From: Azolla caroliniana
Taxonomy: Eukaryota; Polypodiophyta
Assembly (NCBI GenBank): GCA_043228905.1
Contig: JBHGNT010000003.1
Coordinates: 11,842,001 to 11,906,000, forward strand
DNA length: 64,000 nt
Direction: 5' to 3'
Part shown: positions 8,763 through 20,040 of the stretch, in pieces
How the letters are laid out: every line of letters begins with the position of its first letter
Numbering within the stretch: the stretch's first letter is position 1
The notes under the pieces: model-generated
Database searches by the model: none
What the model was told of the DNA's origin: nothing
Seen by the model: the letters and a program-made list of their open reading frames with translations, nothing else
Translations under genes and position numbers: made by a program

Positions 8763-11111
8763 ATGGACTGCCAGACTCTCTCGGAGGCCGCCAAGAAATG
8801 GCTACGACAACACTGATTGGAGGGGTTCCTCACAATCATGGACGCACCACCACACAAAGAAGCCGACAAGATCATCAAAGAAATTGACACCAAGCTAATC
8901 ACGGAGGAAGCGATCCGTGCACTAACAGGCCTTCCGGAGGGGGGCATCTATACTATTGACAACCCCCTACCTCCGAACGGTTGATCAAATACTTCGGCGA
9001 ATATTCTCTGGCCAACAAGGGCTACAAGACACAGGGCGGAGAAGATATGTTATTCCGAGAAATTGCCCGTGTACTCCATGAGTTCGGCCACGTATACCCT
9101 TGATCCCCCGTTATGCCTCAGAACCAAGCAGCCTTGATCATCGCAACATACGAAGGGGTCAAGGTGGATTGGTCGGTGCTGATCGCCGATGGATTGTGTG
9201 CGGCTATTGACACCGTAAGAGGTAAGGAAGCCAAAGAAGGCCAGAAAATATGGCATGCGGTGGCGCAATGGCTCACCCTATTGGCGCCGCCTGTCGAGCC
9301 CGTCCAGACAAAGAAGCGAGGAAGAGTAACGGACGGCACCCCGAAAGCTGCTTCAAAATGATAGCAGTTGTTGGCCACCAAGACCACTAAGGGGAAGACA
9401 GCCAACACGGAGCAGGCGGCGAAGGAGCGTGCCATCCGGAAGCAGCCGACGGACAAGTAGGAGGAGACACCGGCACAACCCCTGAAGAACACACTCCACC
9501 AACCGGTGTAGCAAGAAACGGACACCCTAGCGGCAAGAATGAATGCCAGGACTCACAAGGAGGAAACGGAGGAAGAACCTACGGAGCGCCTCCAGCGGCA
9601 GCCGAAGACGAGCACCGCAGAATCAGCCGGGAAGCGTTCGGACCCACAGAAGGATGGAACGCCTTTACCCCAGACTGATAATCCCACGCCAAGGGAGGAA
9701 CCGGAACCGGTTCGAAAGGAACCGGTCTTAGAAGCCCCTGCACAACAGGCAATACCAGCAAGCGCCGGTAAGGCATGTGCCACCTTCCTCAGCTGGCCAA
9801 GAACAAGCTGAAACACAACCGGAACCCGAACGGCAAAGTGGTCAGCAGGCAGAGCAGGAAGTGCAGCTCGATGCAGTTAGGCGGGACCGGCCACTGGCAA
9901 GTGAACCCATCAGCCAACCCTCCATGCAGACGCAACAACAGGGTACCGGCAGCCAATGGCTCCGGTGGATAGGAGAGCAGGTTGCCGGAGTGATACTGTA
10001 TGCAGAAGCTGAAGAACAAGAGCAGATGGAACGGTTGCTAGTCACAACCGATGAACTAGAGAAGGCCCGGTCAAGGATCTGGTGCCTTGAACAAGACTTG
10101 GATCGGGTCACAGAAGACATGGCCAAAATGGCCTTAACCGCAACACAAATCCAAGCACCGGTGACTCCGGTGGATGTACAGAATAAAGAAACAACCACGC
10201 ATGTACATACGAATAAGACCCCAGAGATAGAAACCGTCCCGGAGAAAGATGCGGCGCAAGCCCAAGAGCTTGCCGAATTAAGGGATGAACTTGCCGCACA
10301 AGAAGCACTACGGAGCCGCGAACTAGATTTGAAGAAAGCGACAAAAGAGTTAAGGAAGACTGCTGAAAACCTCCGCCGGGCAAAAGAAAATCTGCGGAAA
10401 GGGCATCAAGCTTACAACCGGCTAAAGGAGGAAAAAGAAAAATTGTTGCAGGAGAAGGATAAGCTGCGACGGATGGCGGAAACGGAAATCGAAAGGCTGA
10501 AAGAAGAACTCCGGTCATGGCTAAACAAGACCAAATGCTTGATTGATGAGAGCTCCGTGCAATGGTGGACGAAATGGGCATAGAATACGGCTGAACTCCA
10601 GTTGCTCAGGGCAGATGCCGAAAACCGGCGGAAGGAAGGTGACGACTGTTACATGCTCACATTGGAGGACTTCACCGCCATAAACGATGAGCTGGCAGAA
10701 GATTTCACAGCTCTGGCGGATGAGCAATTGGTGCAGGTCCGGCAACTCATAGCTCAACTGGATGACGATCGGATGGATGCTCAAATCCAGTTTGAGAGCT
10801 ATGAGCGGTTCCGGCTTAGGGAAGAAAAAGCAAGGCAGGCCACAATGGTCAACCTCAGTGATGAGGAACCATCGCCGGTACAAGGACCAGACAGAGACCA
10901 GGCCAGGGTAAGTCAACCAGAAACAACGAAGGAAACGCCAGTGCCAGAGCAACCATCGGAGCTGCAGCCAGAATCGGAGCCACAAACAGAGAAGCAACCC
11001 CAGCCACAATCGGAGCAGCCGCATCAACAGCAACAGCAGCCACAACAGATTCCCATAGAACCACTGGAGACCCTGGAACAAAGCTTCCTGGATATCTTGA
11101 ACGAAGAGTAA
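8763..11111 (+). pseudogene. post-pol accessory frame of G1, coiled-coil protein, family unknown
   Basis: Starting at an ATG (8763), coding sequence runs for about 2.3 kb through two or more frameshifts and several stops. The order is a helical head (EEAIRALTGLPEGG), a compact region with REIARVLHEFGHVYP and QNQAALIIATYEGVKVDW (about 9050-9190), a basic and Pro/Glu-rich linker, a long heptad-type coiled coil rich in Glu, Lys, Arg and Leu (about 10000-10570), a second helical block (10602-10850) and a Gln/Pro/Glu-rich tail ending LEQSFLDILNEE. The last two blocks share a frame split only by TAG at 10581. I do not recognise a family. Extra frames after pol are known in some plant gypsy clades, but this is not visibly env-like: I see no signal peptide or membrane span. 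Confidence 0.6.
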
Positions 11112-11140
11112 GGGGCCGGTGTGGGATTCGACGTACAAGG

Positions 11141-11461
11141 TGTCGAATACGAATGTATACTAGACGTATTCACACTATCCTCTTAGAGAGCCCAAGTTCG
11201 GGCTATTTCTGTAAATAACATAAAGGGCAGTTGCCCTAAGTGAGTCACTATATAAAGTGACTTTGTAACCTTTTGTAAAGGTTGGTTGTTCATTATTGTA
11301 ACGGTTGCCTCTTTATGAATATAGATATATTCTTTGTGCCTCTCTCTCTCGCTCTCTCTGTACGTATTTTGTACTTGCACATCTCATACGCAGGTATTTC
11401 TTCCTCACAGATTCATACTGTGTGATCTCTTCCGCACTTACGGCCTTGTCCATTCCCTACA
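11141..11461 (+). repeat. 5' LTR of CP1
   Basis: 321 bp, TG...CA ends, TATA-like CTATATAAAG near 11250 and a (CT)n tract near 11341. Confidence 0.95.
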
Positions 11462-11463
11462 TT

Positions 11464-11475
11464 TGGTATCAGAGC
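11464..11475 (+). promoter_or_regulatory. primer binding site of CP1, initiator tRNA-Met type
   Basis: TGGTATCAGAGC begins 2 bp after the LTR, the standard copia primer site complementary to initiator tRNA-Met. Confidence 0.95.
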
Positions 11476-12165
11476 TTGGATGTCCTTCATCCCGCTGTCA
11501 GCCGCCATTCGAATTTTTGGATCACAACATTCTGTTTTTTGTTTTGTATTTGAAGAAACAGAGAAGAGAGAAGAAGAAGAAAAACGAGGCTTGCATCTCA
11601 TCACGTTAGATCATCTTCGCTTGGAGTAAGCCAGCCGGCTGTACTCTGTTCCTCGTGATCGTAACCGCTCGAGGTGAAATCCCCTTGTGCAACATTGACA
11701 CGATCGTGCTCCACTCGGTTAAACGGCATCCAAACAGGTCACTGAACGCTGCTCGCCGCCCGTTGTAACCACTCGGTGCATATCGGTCTCAAGACAACAA
11801 CCCTAATTCGTGCTTCATCCGGCTGATTGACATTCGGGAGGATCAATTGGATCCGTCTCTCTCGTCACTACAGTCACCCGAAGCAAAATCGGTCCAGATA
11901 ATCGGTCTCAATAATCGGTATTTGGCATATATATTCGGAAGCGAACCGAGCTCACTCCGACTCGGGTTCATTCGGGAAGACCAATCGGTTCTGTCCCTCG
12001 AGTTACCGGAGTCAATTCAAGCAAGTTCAACAATACATATATCCGAAACCAAACCGACTCGGGTTCAAATCCGACTAGAACGATATCGGGTGAGCCGACC
12101 GGCTGCACTCCAACAAGGTTCGTAGTCAACTCTGAACCGAGCTTCGTCAACCGAAACCGAATCTG

Positions 12166-12974
12166 ATGGCATCAACATCCGGCTCATCGGAAATGAGTCT
12201 AAGGAGGTTCGACAGTTCGAACTTTGATTTTTGGAAGGAGCAAATGTAGGACTATCTTATAGTCAAGGGTCAGATCGATCTGATTGAGACTGAAACTGCT
12301 CCAGAAATATACAAGGCAAATGAGTGGCAGAAGCTGGACAAAATCGTACGCGCCACAATTCAGATGCACCTGTCGGAGTCAGTGTACTTCACAGTGCAAT
12401 CGTGCACGACAGCCTTCGAACTTTGGAAGAAGCTGTCGGATACCTATGAAAAGAAGGTTGCCTCAACGAAGATGTATTTGATCCGGTGCCTCTACAACCT
12501 GCGGATGAAAGACTCTGATTCGGTTCAGGCACACCTTAACGAGTACGAAAGTTTGAGCTCCCAAATCTCGTCACAAGGGACGACAATCGAGAATGAACTC
12601 AGAGCAATGATACTCATGAGCAGTCTCCCCTCCTCTTGGGAAACCTTCGTTACATCTGTGTGCAACGCAACGCTTCTACGACTGCCATCAAGTACTCCGA
12701 AATCACAAGTGCAATCCTGACTGAAGTAGCTCGGAGAAAGTCTTTCACCAAAGACTCGGCAAAAGAAGCCTATGTAGTACAAGGTTCGACCGACCGATCG
12801 AACAACTGGGGAAGAAGTTCTTCCCGACCGCCGACAAATCAGCGAAGCCGCAGCAAGTCCCGGGAAACCCGAATCTGCCACTACTGCAAGAAACCGGGAC
12901 ACATCAAGGCCGATTGTCGGGTACTCAAGTCAAAGACAGACAAAGCTCAACGAGCTGACCAGAGGAGTAACTGA
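12166..12974 (+). pseudogene. gag of CP1
   Basis: The ATG at 12166 opens a copia-type gag (FDSSNFDFWKEQM). An in-frame TAG at 12247-12249 stops it after 27 codons. The frame then continues (HLSESVYFTVQS, ELWKKLSDTYEKK) to about 12660, where a frameshift moves coding to the next frame. This ends with the zinc knuckle CHYCKKPGHIKADC (near 12880). The domain layout is a normal copia gag, the capsid-like part of the polyprotein. One stop and one frameshift show it is inactive. Confidence 0.88.
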
Positions 12975-13013
12975 CATGAGGAAGTCAACTACGTCGGCTC
13001 TTCAGCCGAGATA

Positions 13014-14440
13014 TTGATGACCGACCCGAACATATTGTCCATAGAGAATCCAGTCGAATCAGAAGTTCTGCTTACAACTGAGGAATCGAGCACATGGCTT
13101 CTGGACTCGGGCGCATCGTATCACGTGACACCTCACCGATCACAGTTTCGACAATATTCAGACCAGCACTCCGACTCAGTTCGAGTCGGAAATTCGCAGC
13201 ACTGTGCTATCATCGGAATCGGCACCGTAGAGCTCAACCTTCCGGGTGGCTCTACACTCGTACTACACAACGTCCGATACGTTCCTGAGCTCTCACGACC
13301 CTTGATCTCAGTCGGACAACTTGATGAAGATGGCATCCGTGCTGGTTTCTCATCAGGAGGGTGGACACTCCACAGAGGGAACCTCCTGCTTGCTAGAGGA
13401 TCAAAGGTACACTCATTGTACCCTTTGTATGTAACACTTAGAGAGGGTGACTTATTTCTAGTAGATATCCCTGTGTCATCCTTATGGCATGGACGACTTG
13501 GACACCTCAGCAAGGCCGGCATCACGCACCTATCCAGAGCCGGATACATCCCGAAACTCTCCTTCTCGGACCATCAGTTTTGCGAGCATTGCCAGTACGG
13601 CAAACAGGTAGCCGCATCACACCCGACATCAGCACCAAGAGAGTCGAGCCCGCTCGATTTGGTCCACTCGGACGTCTGTGGCCCGATGCCACATCAGTCA
13701 CTTGGTGGTGCCTCGTACTTCGTCAGTTTCATTGACGACTCGACTCGGAAGGTGTGGGCTTACCCCATCAGAACCAAAGATTGGGTGTTCTCGATCTTCT
13801 CAGATTGGCTCGCAATGGTCGAAAACCAGACCGGTCGGAAACTGAAGTGTCTCCGAACCGACAATGGAGGTGAGTTCAAATCTGATGAATTCGTCAAATT
13901 TTGCCGAGAAAGCGGCATTAGACGTGAATATACGGCACCATATAGTCAAGTAGACCTCTAGGACTTAAGATACCTCAGGAAATATGGACCGGCAGAAAGC
14001 CGAATTATGATAAGCTGAGGATTTTCGGTTGCGAGGCATACGCCCTCATACCAAAAGACGACCGCCGAAAGCTCGAACTGAGATCCAGGAAATGCGTTTT
14101 CCTCGGGTACAGACCTGACGGCGAGATCGGATACCGACTCTGGGACCCCGAGCACAGGCAAATCGTCTGAAGTTCGGACGTCGTGTTCAACGAGTCGACT
14201 ATGCACAAAACGGCCGAAAGGCCTATTAAAGTCCGAAGGGTAATATTTTCCGAAGTGCCAACCCTTCATGACGGCCCAGCACACAACACGAGACCGGTTT
14301 CACGGGTAACCGACTTCTCTCGCACCGAATCCACAGATTCGGCACAGCCGAATGGTTCGGCTTCCAACCATCCGACATCGACACCCGGTGCGACCAGTCC
14401 TGTCATACCTCGAAGATCTGAGAGACTGTCGCAACCTCCG
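13014..14440 (+). pseudogene. protease and integrase of CP1
   Basis: The protease core LLDSGASYHVT has its catalytic Asp at 13104. The pre-integrase zinc finger (WHGRLGHL...CEHCQYGKQ, about 13480-13600) and the integrase core follow, with HSDVCGP and RTDNGGEF carrying the first two catalytic Asp residues. After 13961 the segment with the catalytic Glu is missing and coding resumes in another frame (IFGCEAYALIPKDDRRKLE), then crosses a stop near 14168. Integrase is therefore non-functional. Confidence 0.88.
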
Positions 14441-14459
14441 TAGAGGTACTCTCCCGGAA

Positions 14460-15992
14460 TTTTCTTCACCGACGCCGGCGAACCGACGTCCTACGAAGAA
14501 GCATCGGCAGCTGCCGATTCAGCCACCTGGCATCTAGCAATGGAGTCGGAAATGCACTCCATCCGCGCCAACAAGACTTGGGATCTGGTCGACTTACCGA
14601 AGGATCGACGTGCTCTTCCTTGCAAGTGGGTCTATAGACTAAAGGAGACATCCGACTCGACCACCCCAAAGTACAAGGCCAGATTAGTTGCGAAGGGATT
14701 TCAACAGGAATATGGCGTCGACTTCGACGAAATCTTTTCACCAATGGTGAAAATGACAACCCTTTGTTTCATGCTCGGTGTTGTGGCCGCCGACAATTCG
14801 GAGCTGATTCAGCTAGATGTGAAAACGGCATTCCTCCACGGTGATCTAAAGGAGGAAATCTACATGGAGCAGCCAAAAGGCTTTGTGGCCACCGGTTAGG
14901 AACATCTAGTTTGTCGACTCAGGAAGAGTCTTTACGGCCTGAAATAGGCACCCCGATAGTGGTACAAGAAGTTCGACGATTTCATCCAGTCGGCCGGCTT
15001 CTCCAAGAGCGATGAGGACCACTGCCTCTTCACCAAAACAGCTCACGACGGTTCTCCCGTCTTCCTCATCATCTACGTGGACGTTATGCTACTCTCCGGT
15101 CGGCATACCGGAGAGCTCACCGAAGGACCTCGGTCTGGCAAGACACATACTTGGAATGAAGATTAGTCGGAATCGCGCCAAAAGACAGCTTTTTCTGTCT
15201 CAAACCGACTACATCGGACGTGTCTTGGAACGCTTCAACATGCAATCGGCCAAATCTGCTTCGACCCCGCTCCCCATTCATCTTCGGCTTTCTCAGCAAG
15301 ACTGCCCAACATCCGGTCCGGAGGGGGAAGACATGAAGTCGGTACCGTATGCACCGGCAATAGGCTCTCTGATGTACGCGATGGTCGCGACACGGCCTGA
15401 TATTTCTCACGCCGTAGGAGTCATCAGCAGATTTATGCACAATCCCGGCCGATCTCACTGGAACGCAGTCAAGCATGTGTTCAGATATTTAGCTGGCACA
15501 AAAGACCACGGCATCCTTTTCGGTCCGAACTCAACTTCAGGCATAGCCGGTTACACCGACTCGGCCTTCGCCGGCTGTGTGGACAGTCGCAAGTCAACAA
15601 CCGGATATTGCTTTAAATTCGGCAATGGAGCAATCTCGTGGAAGTCGAAACTTCAGGAGTGCACAGCCACCTCAACGACCGAAGCAGAATATGTAGCTGC
15701 CTCCGACGCAGCGAAAGAAGCTTTATGGCTCGGTCGGCTGGCGCACACGTTTTGGCAAGTCGACTCCGACTCAGCTCCAGTTGTCTACAGCGACAGTCAG
15801 AGTGTTGTTGCTTTGTCGAAAAATCCGGTTCATCACAACGCCTCCAAGCATATCGAAGTTCGATATCACTTCATTTGGGACTGCGTCATTTCCGGGAAAA
15901 TCGGTTTAGAGAAGATATCCACAACCGATAATGTCGTAGATGGAATGACCAAGTGTCTTTCGGCAGACCGGTTCCGGTCTCTTCGGCAATAG
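14460..15992 (+). pseudogene. reverse transcriptase-RNase H of CP1
   Basis: The reverse transcriptase begins near NKTWDLVDLPKDRRAL and includes LVAKGFQQEYGVDFDEIF and QLDVKTAFLHGDL. Three in-frame TAG stops lie at about 14897-14960. The catalytic YVDD box reads YVDV near 15080, so the second Asp is lost. After a frameshift, DLGLARHILGMKI opens the RNase H/tether region, which includes TRPDISHAVGVISRF, YTDSAF, TSTTEAEYVAA and SDSQSVVAL to the stop at 15990. RNase H looks intact but the enzyme as a whole is dead. Confidence 0.9.
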
Positions 15993-16207
15993 ATGGGCGT
16001 AACAACATATCGGTCCGGTTGAAGCCGGACATAGTGCAGGATGGTTTCGGACAACAGACATCGGTTCACTGACGATCAGCTTCAGCTTTTCTGACCCGAC
16101 CAGTTCGGTCTTTTGTCTACGGATCATGCCGATTCAAACAAAACCGACCTGTCCGAGAACCTATGCCTATACCTGTATTTTTTAGATAACCCATGTATAC
16201 GCCTATT

Positions 16208-16216
16208 ACGGGGGAG
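16208..16216 (+). promoter_or_regulatory. polypurine tract of CP1
   Basis: CGGGGGAG-type purine run immediately before the 3' LTR. Confidence 0.85.
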
Positions 16217-16537
16217 TGTCGAATATGAATGTATACTGGACGTATTCACACTATCCTCTTAGAGAGCTCAAGTTCGGGCTATTTCTGTAAATAACATAAA
16301 GGGCAGTTGCCCTAAGTGAGTCACTATATAAAGTGACTTTGTAACCTTTTGTAAAGGTTGGTTGTTCATTATTGTAACGGTTGCCACTTTATGAATATAG
16401 ATATATTCTTTGTGCCTCTCTCTCTCACTCTCTTTGTACGTATTTTGTACTTGCCCGTCTCATACGCAGGTATTTCTTCCTCACAGATTCATACTGTGTG
16501 ATCTCTTCCACACTGACGGCCTTGTCCATTCCCTACA
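16217..16537 (+). repeat. 3' LTR of CP1
   Basis: 321 bp, same length as the 5' LTR with no gaps, followed by the TSD CAAGG. Confidence 0.95.
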
Positions 16538-16590
16538 CAAGGTACTGTCCCACGGGCGTGCCATGTGTTACCCGACCAGCAAAGACCAAG

Positions 16591-16606
16591 GTGTGAAAAG
16601 GGGAAT
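16591..16606 (+). promoter_or_regulatory. polypurine tract of G1
   Basis: GTGTGAAAAGGGGAAT precedes a TGTTA LTR start. It lies 49 bp after the CP1 target duplication and belongs to the host element G1. Confidence 0.65.
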
Positions 16607-17010
16607 TGTTATTTAGGAATCTGTTGAAATTACTAGTCTTAATATATAGATTAATATATGAGAAGATGTGGACGGACGGACCGGAATCGGTATGCCGATC
16701 CGGATCCGGACCGATCCCGAAAAGGTGCCGGTTGGCACTGTTTTGTACTTCGCACCGGTGACCTATATAAAGGCCAGTTATAATGTAGTCATTAACGGAA
16801 AGTAATATAAACCTTTTGTTTAATCATTGAGTATTGTTCACCATTCTGTGCTTATTGTATATCTTACGCGTGTTAATGATGTATTGCTAAGTATCCGATT
16901 AAGGTCCAATTAAGCGTTGTGTCATAAGTTATCTCGTCGTAACACCCTTTGGTGAAGTATCTTAAGTGGACACCCTGTGTTAGGTTGTTGTCCGGCCCTA
17001 AGGATTAACA
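16607..17010 (+). repeat. 3' LTR of G1 (~404 bp)
   Basis: It starts TGTTATTTAG and ends GGATTAACA, so TGTTA/TAACA form perfect terminal inverted ends. A TATA box (CCTATATAAAGG) lies at about 16762-16773. The second LTR is off-window, so the boundary rests on these signals alone. Confidence 0.65.
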
Positions 17011-18440
17011 CGCCACTTCATCAACTTGGATGTTTGTCAAAGAAGCCATCTTCTAATCTTCTATTTCAAGCACTTGAATCCTTCCTACCACCTCTTCACG
17101 TTAGGTTCACCACTTAATTATGTCGTGAAAATCCGCCAGTAAGTGCGGATCGTGAGGCGTAACTGCCGGGGTTCTAGACCAGAAGGATTTAGGGCTTAGC
17201 GCTTGATGCATTTTAAGCTTAAAGACGAGAGATTTCCCTCTAATAAGAGTAAATTGGAAGTATAAGAGATCGAATAATAGTTAATTACATTCATGCATAA
17301 GCAAATCTTCGAGTAGGAGATTATGCGAGATTGAATAATACTTAATTATTCTTATGAGTAAGAAGGCTTAGAGTAAGCAAGCATGAATAACACTTAATTT
17401 TACTTATACATAAGAAAATTGTAAAGAAAGAGATCATAAGAGAGGAAACATGGAAAGCTTTTTATTACTAAATCATCACTATAATGGATCTATTTTGTTA
17501 CATGATTTTTTTTTCTATCCCCTTTAGGGTATAAGAGTATGAAAGAGGAAACATAAATCTTTTCTTCTTCAAATCCCCTCCTTCCTTCTTCTTAAAATAA
17601 ACTCTTATTTATAGGTTTAGGATTGCTTGCTTCCATCCACCAGTAAGTGCGGATCGTGAGATAGAACCGCCGGGGTTCTGGACCGGAAGGATTTAGGGCT
17701 TAACGCTTAATGCACTTTAAGCTTAAAGACGAGAGATTTCCCTCTAATAAGAGTAAATTGATAGTATAAGAGATCGAATAATAGTTAATTACATTTATGC
17801 ATAAGCAAATCTTCGAGTAGGAGATTATACGAGATTGAATAATACTTAATTATTCTTATGAGTAAGAAGGCTTAGAGTAAGCAAGCATGAATAACACTTA
17901 ATTTTACTTATACATAAGAAAAGTTTAAAGAAAGAGATCATGAGAGAGGAAACATGGAAAGCTTTTTATTACTAAATCATCACTATAATGAATCTATTTT
18001 GTTACATGATTATTAATTTCTATCCCTTTTTAGGGTATAAGAGTATGAGAGAGGAAACATAAATATTTTCTTCTTCAAATCCCCCTCCTCCCTTCTTCTT
18101 AAAATAAACTCTTATTTATAGGTTTAGGATTGCTTGCTTCCTTTCTTTCTTTCTTTCTTTTTCCCAAAAGTTTCTCTATATGAGTCGAGTTTTCTTTTTA
18201 TCACTATTTTTGTTCTGTAACGTCAAATCTGACATGCAAGATACTCCTAGACAGCTATTTCTGTTAGCTTTCTTATGCATCATTCCTTTTCTAATTTGGA
18301 CATTGGACGAGGAAATTAGGAGCTTTTTACTCGACCTTGCTCCTCATATCCACGGCTAGCTTTTCTTTCCCTATCTTTTTCTCTATTTTTGTCTACTTTC
18401 GAAAACCGCTTCTAACTTTTTATCCTTTCATTTATTACAA
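17011..18440 (-). repeat. minus-oriented LTR-like sequence with tandem duplication
   Basis: There is no coding signal. Similar blocks recur at about 26440-26830 (CTCTTATTTATAGG followed by TTCGAAAACCGCTTCTAAC-type sequence), so this is a dispersed repeat. The reverse complement of CTTATTTATAGG gives a TATA box (CCTATAAATAAG), implying an LTR read leftward. Exact ends cannot be set. Confidence 0.5.
17131..18141. repeat. two-copy tandem duplication, unit ~505 bp
   Basis: Unit 1 spans 17131-17634 and unit 2 spans 17635-18141. Both start ATCC(G/A)CCAGTAAGTGCGGAT and end GATTGCTTGCTTCC. They are closely similar, with scattered substitutions and a few single-base gaps. Confidence 0.9.
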
Positions 18441-18479
18441 TAGTTTATTTAACAACATTGGTTTATTTGGACTACTATT

Positions 18480-18900
18480 GTATCCTCTTTTGAGGGTGGT
18501 TTCGGACTATGTGTCGAAAACATCACGACAACGCGGGCCCAACGGAAAAGAAGTGTTTAGATGCATGTGGTGCGACAGCTTCGAGCACTCACTAAGGGAG
18601 TGCGCTGACTTGCAAGAGACAATATGCAAGAATGTCGTCTATTTGGATGGCAACATGATCCACTCGAGAGAGACCTGGAAGCCACTATGAGTGAACTTCG
18701 GAAGAAGCAAGCTGAAAAAGATTGTGGAAGAAGAAGACGCAAGGCATGTGGAAGCTATGCACTATGTCGCATCGGCTGGGATACGAGTTGGAAGAGAGAA
18801 TCTAAAGACAATCAAGCCAGGAGCTGGGTTTTGGCCGACGGTCTTCAAGTGCGAGAACAAAGGAAAAATTGATTTTGGAGGATCTAAAATTTACTGATTG
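18480..18900 (+). pseudogene. gag C-terminus of B with CCHC knuckle
   Basis: The CCHC motif CMWCDSFEHSLREC is encoded at 18562-18603. Coding continues after TGA (18688) into a helical segment (KLKKIVEEEDARHVEAMHYV) ending at 18897. The N-terminal gag domain is missing together with the 5' LTR. The region upstream of 18480 in the same open frame is hydrophobic and derives from the adjoining repeat. Confidence 0.68.
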
Positions 18901-18904
18901 AAAT

Positions 18905-20038
18905 GTGCGACGAGTTACCGAATGGTCAGATCTAGTTGGCGATAAAAGAAGCTTTGCAAAGGTTGTGTGCGACAACTATGAAGCTCTTGTCGAAGTGAAG
19001 AGGAAAAGAACTAGTGAAGAAGATGGCACATCAAAGCATCCCAATACGAGGAACGCAAGGAAAGAAGGGCAAACCCAACTTATGCCACGAAAAGAGGTTG
19101 GGGAGACAAGCATGAAGCCTGGTGGATCAAGCCAACCTGCACGGATGGAAGTCGATGAATCTATGAAGAAAGGAAAAGAACGAGCAGCGCCGACTTACAA
19201 GCTAAGGTCGGACATTGAACAAACAACTGACTTGCGAAAGGTCCTTGAGGAGAAGGTTTTAGACAGTCATGTTGATCTTACTTTGAGAGAACTACTTGGG
19301 ATTGCTCAGAAGGAGTTCTATGATACTATCGTGGACCTTATTAAGCAGAAGAGGCAACAATCGGATGAAGAGGAGGTGAAAACAAGTGCCATAACCATGG
19401 CAAGGTCAGAAGAGGAGGAAGAAGAAGAAGTGATGGCGGACAGCCATTACTCTCGGCCTCATTGGGCAAGAGTGACAACGGAGATGCCGGTGAAGATCGG
19501 GGAGAAGAAAGAGACCATGGTAGCATTGATTGAGCATGGCTCGGAGATCAACCTCATGTCGACCGAGTTCTACAAAAAAGGAAGATGGCTGATTAAGACA
19601 AACCATGGATGGAAGATTCGAGCGGCAACAAAGGCCACGGAGGACTTGTACGGAGCTTTCCCCAATGTTAAAGTCACGATCGGGGATGTGGAGATGGATC
19701 AACACTTCTTCATGCAAGACTCAGCTTCGCATCCTGTCATCCTAGGACAATCGTATATCACATCGTCCCGGATGGAGACCAAGGTCTTCGATAATGGAGC
19801 AGCCTTCGCGCGAGTCAAGAGCCTTGACAGTCAAAGATCTGTTCAATTCCTAACGGTGCAAGCTAATCACGAAAGGAACCAAGATAGCCTTGGAGGCGAA
19901 TCTTCGGATTTTTGGAGCGAACTATTGAAGCGTGGGGCACAAATAGTCCGAGCAATCATAAGTCCCCACAAGGAAGCAGAGTGCGTGGATTACAAGAAGA
20001 AGCAACATGTGTCACACCTAGCGGCGCATGTAAACTAA
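18905..20038 (+). pseudogene. gag-pol linker and protease of B
   Basis: An open 377-codon frame: a basic, low-complexity linker, then PTYKLRSDIEQTTDLRKVLE and LTLRELLGIAQKEFYDTIVD, then an acidic run, then the retropepsin-like core ALIEHGSEINLMSTEFY (Glu codon at 19532). Retropepsins need Asp in the position before the Ser/Thr/His-Gly turn; here it reads Glu, which should abolish activity. The HGSEIN form of the active-site loop differs from the D[ST]G of most plant elements. After the stop, reverse transcriptase continues in other frames. Confidence 0.72.
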
Positions 20039-20040
20039 GG

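Larger units (their letters stand above)
11141..16537 (+). mobile_element. Ty1/copia element CP1, complete with LTRs and TSD
   Basis: Two 321-bp LTRs (11141-11461; 16217-16537), both starting TGTCGAATA and ending CCCTACA, flank gag-PR-IN-RT-RH in copia order. The 5-bp target duplication CAAGG lies at 11136-11140 and 16538-16542. I count about ten substitutions between LTRs (about 97% identity), so the insertion is fairly recent yet already carries stops and frameshifts. It lies in G1 between the accessory frame and the G1 polypurine tract. Confidence 0.95.
4038..17010 (+). mobile_element. Ty3/gypsy element G1, 5' end off-window, hosts A and CP1
   Basis: Gag sequence resumes in mid-domain at 4038 directly after element A. 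Protease, reverse transcriptase, RNase H, integrase pieces, a post-pol accessory frame, a polypurine tract and a 3' LTR (16607-17010) follow. Copia element CP1 (11141-16537) interrupts it. The 5' LTR and start of gag must lie left of the window, beyond element A. Visible G1 sequence, excluding CP1, is about 7.6 kb. Order PR-RT-RH-IN identifies it as gypsy. Fragments of the same lineage occur at 23852-25620 (minus) and 54892-55288. Confidence 0.82.

Noticed and set aside
8763-11111. Accessory frame of G1 as an env-like gene
   Set aside because: No signal peptide or transmembrane span is visible; the protein is hydrophilic and coiled-coil rich.
11305-11609. Small open frames in the CP1 LTR (and 16381-16616)
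   Set aside because: They are in the LTR U5 and leader, repeated in both LTRs, with a CT-rich low-complexity peptide.
18337-18540. Hydrophobic N-terminal extension of the B gag frame as a signal or membrane domain
   Set aside because: The sequence is T-rich LTR-like DNA shared with the 26440-26830 block, so the hydrophobicity reflects base composition.
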